A DNA stretch of 6,352 bases from contig JAGDWE010000008.1 in the NCBI GenBank assembly GCA_023255965.1, positions 1-6,352 of the forward strand, in the 5' to 3' direction. This document shows positions 1 to 6,272 of this stretch, in pieces (position 1 is the stretch's first letter; each line of letters starts with the position of its first letter). The notes under the pieces are model-generated. The model was given only the letters and a program-made list of their open reading frames with translations, searched no databases and had not been told where the DNA came from. The translations under genes and the position numbers were made by a program. The DNA is from Desulfurococcales archaeon (lineage in GTDB: Archaea > Thermoproteota > Thermoprotei_A > Sulfolobales > NBVN01).

Positions 1-9
1 AATCCAAAA

Positions 10-16
10 ATCACCT
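10..16 (-). promoter_or_regulatory. Possible ribosome-binding site for a downstream gene beyond the left edge, followed by a short T tract
   Basis: On the minus strand AGGTGAT lies 12 bases after the thiDN stop and matches the crenarchaeal Shine-Dalgarno core GGTGAT. The bases that follow are TTTTTGG and then the window ends, so no start codon can be confirmed. The same T run could instead act as a weak archaeal terminator. Confidence 0.3.
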
Positions 17-28
17 AAACAACGGTCC

Positions 29-1354
29 TTACTTATTCCTCTTATATCTCACGGCTATGTTGATCAATTTATTGGCTACCTCTACTGCATCCCTACCTAA
101 CACGTAAGTCATTGCCTCCCTCCCCCAAGAGCCTTTATCGAATATTATATCTAGCGTTTGTCCTGCTTTAACTGCCTGACGTAGCTCATCTAAACCTGCC
201 CTATAATCTAAGTATACATAGCCATATCCTAGTTCATTAACTATTTCCTCAAGTCCTTCGCAATACATTATATTAGCTAATGCCCTTATCTCTGGGACTA
301 CCTTAACTAACTTACTGAGTAGTTCTGAGACTTCATTATCTACTCCAAACTCGGGTTGAGATATGACTCTAACCTCCTCCCCTACCCTCACTATCCTTCC
401 TGGAACACTTGCTACATCCCTAATGCTTCTGAGGTACTGCCCCGGTAAAGCCATAGCTATGTTCATCTGGCTCTCTGGAATCAATCTAGCTATTAATCTA
501 CCATTAAGTTCGATGAGCTTTAAGGCATCCTTCAAATTACTTAAGACAGCGTATTTCTCTGCAGGTATTAATACCCAAGCACTCGGGTTTACTGGGCCGT
601 GACCTCTACCTACAGATAGCCCGTACTCGATAGCGACGGTTATGAACTCCTTTGCTGTCCTAACAGCATCCGGAATTGACCTGCCTTTAGCTAGCTCAGC
701 TGTGATCGCTGCCGAGAAACTACATCCAGTGCCATGCGTATTCCTACTTTGGATTCTAGGTGCCCTGAATTCGTAGTACCTCCCCTCATAGTAGAGTATG
801 TCAATGCTTTCATCAGCTGCCAGGTGACCTCCTTTAACCACCACCGCCCTAGCCCCTAACTCCTCAGAGAGCTTCTTGGCAACCAACTTACTGTCATCTA
901 ATCCACTAATACTAATTCCTGATAACCTCTCGGCCTCAGGCTTATTAGGAGTCACTACCGTAGCTAGGGGTATCAATTCCTTAGCGAGAACTTCAACAGC
1001 GTCATCCCTAAGTAGCGGAGCTCCGCTTTTAGCGATCATTACTGGATCTACAACTAATGTGATGTCGTACTTCTTAATTAATGAAGCGATTAACCTAATT
1101 ATTTCAGAATTACTTAACATTCCAGTCTTCGCTGCATCAACGCCTATATCCTCAACAACAGCCTTAAATTGAGCTTCAATAACATCTAAGGGCACGTCAT
1201 GGACGGCCCTAACTTCGTAGGTATTTTGAGCAGTTATCGAAGTTATAACGCTCATCCCATGAACTCCTAGGGCAGCGAATGTCTTTAGATCCGCCTGAAT
1301 ACCTGCACCGCCGCCTGAATCGCTTCCAGCTATGGTTAGAGCCCTCCTAATCAT
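29..1354 (-). CDS. thiDN: Bifunctional HMP kinase / HMP-phosphate kinase fused to ThiN-type thiamin-phosphate synthase domain
   Basis: A cytoplasmic thiamin-biosynthesis enzyme of 441 aa. The N-terminal ribokinase-fold ThiD domain (about residues 4-260) phosphorylates hydroxymethylpyrimidine to HMP-P and then HMP-PP. Visible motifs are the substrate-binding AGSDSGGGAGIQAD (9-22), VDPVMIAKSG (102-111), TPNKPEAERL (135-144), VKGGH (173-177) and the anion-hole/catalytic loop THGTGCSFSAA with Cys211 (206-216). The C-terminal ThiN domain (about 270-437) normally couples HMP-PP with thiazole phosphate. It shows ALPG (302-305), VPGRIVRVG (317-325), PEFG (334-337), a region around Ala360-Asn361 and FDKG (405-408). 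Length and order match archaeal ThiDN proteins. The usual S-x-H-x-A-R after FG is replaced: residue 341 is Glu (codon at 332-334), while Arg320 is kept. The ATG overlaps the stop of the permease gene upstream (ATGA, 1351-1354), so the two are probably one operon. The ThiD call is very secure; ThiN membership is secure but its activity is not. Confidence 0.95.
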   Translation of the reverse strand: MIRRALTIAGSDSGGGAGIQADLKTFAALGVHGMSVITSITAQNTYEVRAVHDVPLDVIEAQFKAVVEDIGVDAAKTGMLSNSEIIRLIASLIKKYDITLVVDPVMIAKSGAPLLRDDAVEVLAKELIPLATVVTPNKPEAERLSGISISGLDDSKLVAKKLSEELGARAVVVKGGHLAADESIDILYYEGRYYEFRAPRIQSRNTHGTGCSFSAAITAELAKGRSIPDAVRTAKEFITVAIEYGLSVGRGHGPVNPSAWVLIPAEKYAVLSNLKDALKLIELNGRLIARLIPESQMNIAMALPGQYLRSIRDVASVPGRIVRVGEEVRVISQPEFGVDNEVSELLSKLVKVVPEIRALANIMYCEGLEEIVNELGYGYVYLDYRAGLDELRQAVKAGQTLDIIFDKGSWGREAMTYVLGRDAVEVANKLINIAVRYKRNK

Positions 1355-2598
1355 CTAGCCCACCAACTAAGTGTATAGTATATGATTGAGGTAATTAACA
1401 TTGACGGTAATGTAGCACCTAGCCAGGGCAGGTATGCTGATATCGTTAAATAGGCTATGAAACCCAAGGCCCATGAAACTATTCCATGCATTTTCACTGC
1501 AGGCACTTTACTGCCAATCAACCCATCAACTTCATACTTGCCCCTACATATCACGTAGTAATCCACTATCATTATGGCAGCAAGCGGTACGAACGCGCCT
1601 CCAATTAATAATAAGAACCATTCGTACTCCTCTATGGGGAACATAAGGGCTATTATGGTACCTAGCAGGCCGACTATGACTACTTGCCTATTAAGTGATT
1701 CGCCAGGCTTTATATTCTTAAACGTTATTGCTGCCGAGTATATATCTAAGAACGTTGTAGTAGTAGTTGATAGAATTATAATTAACATCGCCGGTATACC
1801 TAACCCGTAAGTAGCTATAATTGCTATCGGATCTAGCATACCTAAGTACATATTCGACAACCCGCCTACGAAGTAGAAGAGGCTGCTCGTGATAAAGTAT
1901 CCTGCGAATGTACCTAGGAACGCCCCCCTAGCGCTCAACCTAGAGTAGTCGGCTACTAATGGCAGCCACGATATAGGCATGGCTACCACCAAGTCGAGTG
2001 CTTGAAGAGTTGTCAATTCGTTGGTGCTGAAATGCCAGTCAATAGTTCCCACAGTATTTAAGGTTACCGCAGCGAGCCATATAATAAGGATAAGCAGCAG
2101 AGTTACGGATAACCTCTCCAGCCATCTCCACTTCTTAGGCCCGGCTAACGCCCACGCAGTATTAAGCAGTCCAAATACGACTATCCATAATTTGTAATTT
2201 GATGGGTATCCTAGAACAGCGAATGTGGCATCTAATGCCTTAGCCCCTACTATATTCATGACCGCGGTCCAGCCGATTAATTGAAGGTAGTTAAGAGATG
2301 ACGCTAAGTAGGATCCCTTAAGGCCCAATGGCCTCCTAGTCAGTACCATCGTAGGCACGCCAGTTACATAACCTTCAATGGCTATTAAACCCATGAGGGT
2401 ATTACCTATTAGGTGACCTACTAGATTAACTACCAGGGCAGTCAACAGTGATACTGCAGGAACTAAGAGAGCGCCAGCCCAGAACTCGGCGATCGATATT
2501 CCGGCACCAAACCATATGAAGAGCAAATCCCAGGTATTTAAGTACCTTAATTTAGGTGGTATGGGTTCTATGCTGGCACCTAGGTCGCTACCACCCAT
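1351..2598 (-). CDS. NCS1-family permease (cytosine/purine/hydroxymethylpyrimidine type), probable thiamin-precursor importer
   Basis: A 415-aa integral membrane protein of the NCS1 nucleobase:cation symporter family. About 12 hydrophobic segments can be read, near residues 24-48, 50-76, 98-118, 136-152, 163-182, 197-215, 226-246, 255-278, 304-320, 326-350, 371-390 and 394-412. Family marks include the first helix with IWFGAGISIAEFWAGALL (28-45), the loop motif PLVADYSR (213-220) and VDYYV (345-349). These resemble CytX-like HMP permeases more than uracil/allantoin carriers. The gene is the first of a two-gene operon and overlaps thiDN by 4 bases. By guilt by association the substrate is hydroxymethylpyrimidine or a related thiamin precursor, fed straight to ThiD; cytosine or a purine base remains possible. 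The ATG start is preceded by a weak purine stretch (AGGGG on the minus strand) and by TATA-like elements about 30-50 bases upstream. The family call is strong; the substrate is inference. Confidence 0.88.
   Translation of the reverse strand: MGGSDLGASIEPIPPKLRYLNTWDLLFIWFGAGISIAEFWAGALLVPAVSLLTALVVNLVGHLIGNTLMGLIAIEGYVTGVPTMVLTRRPLGLKGSYLASSLNYLQLIGWTAVMNIVGAKALDATFAVLGYPSNYKLWIVVFGLLNTAWALAGPKKWRWLERLSVTLLLILIIWLAAVTLNTVGTIDWHFSTNELTTLQALDLVVAMPISWLPLVADYSRLSARGAFLGTFAGYFITSSLFYFVGGLSNMYLGMLDPIAIIATYGLGIPAMLIIILSTTTTTFLDIYSAAITFKNIKPGESLNRQVVIVGLLGTIIALMFPIEEYEWFLLLIGGAFVPLAAIMIVDYYVICRGKYEVDGLIGSKVPAVKMHGIVSWALGFIAYLTISAYLPWLGATLPSMLITSIIYYTLSWWAR
1359..1364 (-). promoter_or_regulatory. Ribosome-binding site of thiDN inside the permease gene
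   Basis: On the minus strand GGTGGG lies 4 bases before the thiDN ATG, within the last codons of the permease. It matches the crenarchaeal anti-Shine-Dalgarno (complement GGTGAT/GAGGTG) and supports ATG 1354 as the start and translation by reinitiation or internal entry. Confidence 0.6.
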
Positions 2599-2629
2599 TG
2601 AAACCCCTATTAACTCTGTATAACTGACT

Positions 2630-2647
2630 TTATATAGTGATATATAA
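2630..2647. repeat. Perfect 7-bp inverted repeat around GTGA, overlapping TATA elements
   Basis: TTATATA (2630-2636) and TATATAA (2641-2647) are exact reverse complements separated by GTGA. The dyad contains one TATA-like element for each direction. It could be two back-to-back TATA boxes or an operator that a dimeric repressor uses to shut both promoters. TATA sequences are nearly self-complementary, so part of the symmetry is expected by chance. Confidence 0.55.
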
Positions 2648-2684
2648 TTTGGTGATCATTGCCTATAACGTTTTTAATTAAGTT

Positions 2685-2692
2685 TTTAAATA
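2685..2692 (+). promoter_or_regulatory. TATA box of the methionine operon
   Basis: TTTAAATA matches the archaeal consensus TTTAWATA exactly. Its centre is about 33 bases before the ATG at 2722, so transcription would begin near 2713-2718 and give a nearly leaderless mRNA. AAGGA at 2710-2714 could be a weak ribosome-binding site if the transcript starts slightly earlier. The box lies inside the longer reading frame that opens at TTG 2659, which argues for ATG 2722 as the true start. Confidence 0.6.
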
Positions 2693-2721
2693 CGGAATTG
2701 CTAACCCATAAGGAATTAACC

Positions 2722-3747
2722 ATGAGTAACGTATACTCGGCGATGGTTGGTAGTTATCCGAGGCCTGCAGGGCTTGCCAAGCTGATAAATAGGTTTAATT
2801 CAGGTAAAATAAGTTCTGAAGATCTCGAACTAGGCTATGAAAAATACACCTACAGATTGCTTAAGTTCCTAACCAAGTTAAATATAGATTACTTTACAGA
2901 TGGAATGCTACGTTGGGATGACATATTCAATCCACTAATAAATTACGTAGATGGAGTAAAGGTTAATGGCCTCTATAGGTTCTACGAGAATAACTTCTTC
3001 TTTAGAGCGCCGCAAGTTGTAGGTAAAGTTAGGCTAATGGATGACTGCCCTATACCTCAATGGTTTAAGAAGTCGTCAGAGATATTAGAGAGCGTTATAA
3101 AGGAACTAGGCATCAAATCTAGGCCCGTCTTAAAGCCAGTACTTCCAGGCCCATTAACGTTAGCTATCAATTCGCTAAATGAGCGCTACAGTAATATGCG
3201 AGAGTTAATAGGCGATTACGTGTTTGAGGTCTTAACACCCTTGATTAAGGCGTTAAGGGACCTAGGCGCTCAGGTCATCGAGATACATGAGCCCGAGTTA
3301 ACTTACGGGAGGGTTGATCCTGGATTGAAATGCTACGTAGCTGGACTATTAGGTCGTATATCGTATGATTTAAAAATTAAGCTATGGATTCAGACATACT
3401 TTGGTAGCGCCTCCAATGCTTTAGAGTGTTTCAAATTCATATCTAATAACATTGTAGGAATAGATTTAGTGGCCTCCAGGGACGATTACCTCAATTACAT
3501 CCATAACTTTAGCTACTACGATTCCTTAGCCGTGGGTGTATATGACTCTAGAAGTACTGTGCTTGAGAGGAGTAGGATCATTAGGTGGTACGTGGCTAAG
3601 TTTCTGAAGTTACGGATTGGTAATTTATTCATAGCCAATAACGCTCCGATGGACTTCATCCCTGAGGTAATTGCAGTAAAGAAGTTAAGGAGGTTAAGTA
3701 AATTTACTAAATGGCTTAAGAGTAAGGTCGGAGGTGTAGCTAGGTGA
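2722..3747 (+). CDS. Zinc-less MetE-like protein, probable partner (N-terminal-half equivalent) of split methionine synthase
   Basis: A 341-aa protein with the MetE/UROD-type barrel pattern, clearly paralogous to the next gene: VGSYPRP (9-15), YFTDGM (57-62), NNFFFRAP (90-97), KPVLPGPLTLA (138-148), IEIHEPEL (186-193). Every zinc ligand of the catalytic paralogue is gone. By alignment with the neighbour, His211-x-Cys213 falls on the WIQTYFG stretch (222-228), Glu235 on Leu249 and Cys294 on Ala308. The homocysteine-pocket Asp of DEP is His189 and the Glu of DGE is Met62. It therefore cannot be a stand-alone methionine synthase. In full-length MetE the N-terminal half is likewise a zinc-free duplicate that helps bind the methyl donor, and I infer that role here. 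It overlaps metE by GTGA, implying coupled, stoichiometric expression. An in-frame TTG at 2659 would add 21 residues, but homology begins near ATG 2722 and a TATA box lies in between. The family is certain, the function inferred. Confidence 0.82.
   Translation: MSNVYSAMVGSYPRPAGLAKLINRFNSGKISSEDLELGYEKYTYRLLKFLTKLNIDYFTDGMLRWDDIFNPLINYVDGVKVNGLYRFYENNFFFRAPQVVGKVRLMDDCPIPQWFKKSSEILESVIKELGIKSRPVLKPVLPGPLTLAINSLNERYSNMRELIGDYVFEVLTPLIKALRDLGAQVIEIHEPELTYGRVDPGLKCYVAGLLGRISYDLKIKLWIQTYFGSASNALECFKFISNNIVGIDLVASRDDYLNYIHNFSYYDSLAVGVYDSRSTVLERSRIIRWYVAKFLKLRIGNLFIANNAPMDFIPEVIAVKKLRRLSKFTKWLKSKVGGVAR
3730..3736 (+). promoter_or_regulatory. Strong ribosome-binding site deciding the GTG start of metE
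   Basis: GGAGGTG lies 7 bases before GTG 3744, within the last codons of the upstream gene. It is a near-perfect crenarchaeal Shine-Dalgarno and supports the GTG start, which overlaps the upstream TGA (GTGA, 3744-3747). Confidence 0.75.
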
Positions 3748-4754
3748 TAAGCCTTCCGATACTGCCAACTACGGTCATAGGATCGTACCCTAGGCCTAAA
3801 TGGTTTAGGGAGATAATTAAGGGTTATAAGAATGGGAGGTACGGGGAGGAGCTACTTAAGGAGGCAAGCGACGATGCTGTGGTCTCAGTTATTAGCGATC
3901 AGGAGGAGGTAGGTATTGATATCCCGTCCGATGGCGAGATGCGTAGGGATGAGATGGTTGAGTACTTCGCTGAGCGGATTGAGGGGTTTAGGTTCTACGG
4001 CCCAGTAAGGGTTTGGGGTAATAACTTCTTTAGGAAGCCAGCAGTAGTTAGCAAGATAACGTATATAAGGCCCATCGTAGTCGATGAATACTTATTCTTA
4101 AGGAGGCATTCATCTAGACCAGTAGTTAAGGTAACCATTACCGGACCCTATACGATAGCGGACTGGAGCTTTAATGAGTACTACAATAGTAAGGAAGAAC
4201 TGGCCTTTGAGCTGGCTAAGGTAATAGGTACTGAGATTAAGAAGCTCGAGGAGGTCGGTTCCCTCTTCGTCCAAGTAGATGAACCAGCGTTAACCACCCA
4301 CCCTAAGGAAATGGATTGGGCTGTGCAGGCAATCAATAAAGCCGTTGAGGGAGTTAACATTAAGGTAGGGCTCCATGTATGCTACAGCAATTATTCGCTA
4401 CTTAAGCCGTATTTCGACGAATTACGTGTTACTCAATTTGCGTTAGAATTCGCTAATAGAGGATTTAGGGATCTAGAGGTAGTCAAGGGGCTGAGTAAGG
4501 AGTTGGGTTTCGGGGTTATAGATGTGCATAGCAGGGTCGTCGAAGAGCCGGAATACGTGGCTAAAGCGTTGTTTAAAATTATGGAGTACTTAAGTCCCGA
4601 GTACATCTACGTGAACCCGGACTGCGGCCTTAAGCTACTGCCTAGGAGCATAGCTAAAGCCAAGTTGAGGGCTATGGTAGAAGGTGTGATGATCGTAAGG
4701 AGGGAGCTAGCTAAGAAGGGATTAACTGAAATACCATTACGTAATAAGGTCTAA
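3744..4754 (+). CDS. metE: Cobalamin-independent methionine synthase, catalytic (C-terminal type) subunit
   Basis: Methyl transfer to homocysteine, giving methionine, in the cytoplasm. At 336 aa it equals only the C-terminal catalytic half of bacterial/plant MetE (about 750 aa). The opening LPTTVIGSYPRP (7-18) is the classic start of that half. The zinc and homocysteine site is complete: His211 and Cys213 in LHVCYS, Glu235 in ALEFANR, Cys294 in NPDCGLK, with Glu65 in DGEMRRDEMVEYF and Asp179 in VQVDEPAL as homocysteine-binding acids. DVHS (260-263) and TGPYTIADWS (133-142) are also family hallmarks. The gene starts with GTG behind a GGAGGTG ribosome-binding site and overlaps the zinc-less paralogue upstream. 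Archaeal split MetE proteins of this kind are known, but their methyl donor (a modified archaeal folate such as a methanopterin-type pterin, or a corrinoid protein) cannot be read from the sequence. Its stop overlaps that of the convergent acdA by 4 bases. Confidence 0.93.
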   Translation: MISLPILPTTVIGSYPRPKWFREIIKGYKNGRYGEELLKEASDDAVVSVISDQEEVGIDIPSDGEMRRDEMVEYFAERIEGFRFYGPVRVWGNNFFRKPAVVSKITYIRPIVVDEYLFLRRHSSRPVVKVTITGPYTIADWSFNEYYNSKEELAFELAKVIGTEIKKLEEVGSLFVQVDEPALTTHPKEMDWAVQAINKAVEGVNIKVGLHVCYSNYSLLKPYFDELRVTQFALEFANRGFRDLEVVKGLSKELGFGVIDVHSRVVEEPEYVAKALFKIMEYLSPEYIYVNPDCGLKLLPRSIAKAKLRAMVEGVMIVRRELAKKGLTEIPLRNKV

Positions 4755-6214
4755 TGCCCGCGTTTAAGATATATATTCTTTATGAAGTTATCCATGTAAT
4801 CATTAAACGTGCCGCACTTCCGTAACCAGGCACCATACCTATATAACGCCCATAAGGCCTTCGCAGCCCTTTCTACGGAGGGAAACATAGGTATACCTAG
4901 CTCCTCAGCCTCGTGGGCCTTAATCATTGTATACCTACCGCCGGTTACAGCGCCCACTACAGGTATTAATCTACCTAACTCGTTATATGCCTCCCTTAAG
5001 CGACTTACGAATTTCTTAACTAACTCCTCAGTAATCCCAGGAGCCATGAAGTAAGGTATCCATAAAATCCCGTCAACCTCACCACTACGAATTAATATTT
5101 CCATGGCTTCAACTAAATGCTCGTCCCTAGCAGATCCAGTAACGTCAATAGGGTTATATGGGCTAGCTATAGGTAGGAGGACCTTCCTTAACTTATTTAC
5201 TATTTCATCTGATAACTTAGGTACCTTTAGACCTAGTTCTACAGACGCATCCGTTGCCATGACTCCTGAGCCTCCGCCAACCGTTAAAATAGCTATCCTG
5301 TTCCCAGCAGCAGGCGGTTGCATGGAGAATGCTATAGCCATGTCAAATAGCTCCTCCATGCCTAAGGCCCTAATTGCTCCGAACTGCTTAAACACTGTAT
5401 CATAAATTACATCACTGCCTGCTAAGCTACCCGTATGAGACGCTATAGCTCTAGCACCTTCCTCGCTCCTCCCGGACTTAAGTATGATCACTGGCTTATA
5501 CGGTGTTACCTTCATCAACGAATCGATGAACTTCCTACCGTTATCTACGCCCTCAATGTATATGGTGATCACCTGGGTATCGCGGTCTGTAAGTAGATAC
5601 TCAATTAAATCTGCTTCATCAACGTCACACTTATTGCCTAAACTTACGAACTTACTTATGCCAACACCCCTCATAGCCGCCCAGTCGAGGACGGCTATAC
5701 CGAATGCGCCACTTTGAGATATGAATGCTATATTTCCGTGATTAGGGAAGTCCATATGCTTGGGGTCTAAGAAGGTCGTATTTAATCCGGTCTTAGGTAC
5801 ATAAATCCCCATGCAATTAGGCCCTACGACCCTAATTTTATACCTCCTAGCTATATCTACGATCAACTCCTCCCTCCTAATGCCTTCGGATGTTCCTAAC
5901 TCCTTAAATCCAGCAGATATTATCACCACCCTCCTAATGCCTTTAACTCCGCACTCCTCAAGGACTGAAGGAACTAAGGGAGCCGGCACAGAAATTACTG
6001 CGAGGTCGACTACCTCTGGTAAACTGGCTATCGAGGGGAAAGCCTTAACGCCAAGTATTTCATCAGCGTTTGGGTTTACTGCATATACCCTGCCCTTAAA
6101 TCTAGCAATTAAGTTACTAAGCAATTGATGGCCAACCTTGGTTGGATCCCTAGAAGCTCCTACAACAGCTATCGAACTAGGTTTGAAGAACCCCTCTAAA
6201 TAGTCCACCGACAT
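4751..6214 (-). CDS. acdA: ADP-forming acetate/acyl-CoA synthetase, alpha subunit
   Basis: The alpha subunit of ADP-forming acyl-CoA synthetase, which converts acyl-CoA + ADP + Pi to acid + ATP + CoA. Archaea use it to conserve energy from acetyl-CoA or amino-acid-derived acyl-CoAs. The 487-aa protein has an N-terminal CoA-binding Rossmann domain (about 8-135; AVVGASRDPTKVG at 16-28, VGPNCMG at 130-136). A succinyl-CoA-ligase-like domain follows, with SQSGAFG (166-172), GNKCDVDEADLIEYL (193-207) and the phospho-histidine loop RAIASHTGSLAGSD, catalytic His260 (255-268). A third domain has TVGGGSGVMATDA (311-323) and NPIDVTG (354-360). The length slightly exceeds the usual roughly 460 aa, with a short Lys/Tyr-rich tail. 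The ATP-grasp beta subunit that completes phosphoryl transfer is not fused and not in the window. The ATG at 6214 has AGGT six bases before it and a TATA-like element further upstream. Acyl specificity cannot be told from sequence. Confidence 0.92.
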   Translation of the reverse strand: MSVDYLEGFFKPSSIAVVGASRDPTKVGHQLLSNLIARFKGRVYAVNPNADEILGVKAFPSIASLPEVVDLAVISVPAPLVPSVLEECGVKGIRRVVIISAGFKELGTSEGIRREELIVDIARRYKIRVVGPNCMGIYVPKTGLNTTFLDPKHMDFPNHGNIAFISQSGAFGIAVLDWAAMRGVGISKFVSLGNKCDVDEADLIEYLLTDRDTQVITIYIEGVDNGRKFIDSLMKVTPYKPVIILKSGRSEEGARAIASHTGSLAGSDVIYDTVFKQFGAIRALGMEELFDMAIAFSMQPPAAGNRIAILTVGGGSGVMATDASVELGLKVPKLSDEIVNKLRKVLLPIASPYNPIDVTGSARDEHLVEAMEILIRSGEVDGILWIPYFMAPGITEELVKKFVSRLREAYNELGRLIPVVGAVTGGRYTMIKAHEAEELGIPMFPSVERAAKALWALYRYGAWLRKCGTFNDYMDNFIKNIYLKRGH

Positions 6215-6246
6215 TAAGATACCTAATAACTATCGTAATTTTTTAC

Positions 6247-6256
6247 AATTATAAAC
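6247..6256 (-). promoter_or_regulatory. Probable TATA element of acdA
   Basis: Read on the minus strand this is GTTTATAATT, a good archaeal TATA-like sequence centred about 37 bases before the acdA ATG. Transcription would start near 6226 and leave a short leader containing AGGT (6221-6224), a minimal ribosome-binding site six bases from the ATG. Confidence 0.5.
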
Positions 6257-6272
6257 ATTCCATGCCGGAATG
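6256..6272. repeat. Small inverted repeat upstream of the acdA TATA element
   Basis: CATTCC (6256-6261) and GGAATG (6267-6272) are perfect reverse complements around a 5-base spacer, ATGCC. The element sits just upstream of the putative TATA box, where an archaeal activator or BRE-proximal regulator could bind. It is short enough to be chance. Confidence 0.3.

Larger units (their letters stand above)
2599..2721. promoter_or_regulatory. Divergent promoter region between the thiamin and methionine operons
   Basis: These 123 AT-rich bases are the only gap between the leftward permease-thiDN operon and the rightward MetE pair. They hold at least three TATA-like elements: TTTATATA at 2629-2636 (plus reading), TTATATAT at 2640-2647 (minus reading), and TTTAAATA at 2685-2692 (plus reading). 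I see no TPP-riboswitch core (no CTGAGA next to an ACCTGAT element), and the leaders implied by the TATA positions are too short for one. Control is therefore more likely by DNA-binding regulators. Which TATA drives which operon is inferred from the usual archaeal spacing of about 25 bases between TATA box and transcription start. Confidence 0.65.

Noticed and set aside
363..1172. Plus-strand open frames at 363-602 and 876-1172
   Set aside because: They lie antisense within thiDN, have low-complexity Ser/Thr/Leu-rich translations with no family motif and no ribosome-binding context.
1574..1810. Plus-strand open frame antisense to the permease
   Set aside because: It mirrors a membrane-helix region and shows no recognisable domain, while the permease frame has clear family motifs.
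2722..4754. The MetE pair as a single metE gene broken by a frameshift
   Set aside because: Both proteins have their own start-like N-terminus (GSYPRP motif in each), a strong ribosome-binding site precedes the second, and each is a complete barrel-sized protein, so this is a natural two-gene arrangement.
4809..6128. Plus-strand open frames at 4809-5054, 5103-5405, 5484-5717 and 5811-6128
   Set aside because: All are antisense to acdA, whose motifs run continuously through the region; none has its own motif or promoter.
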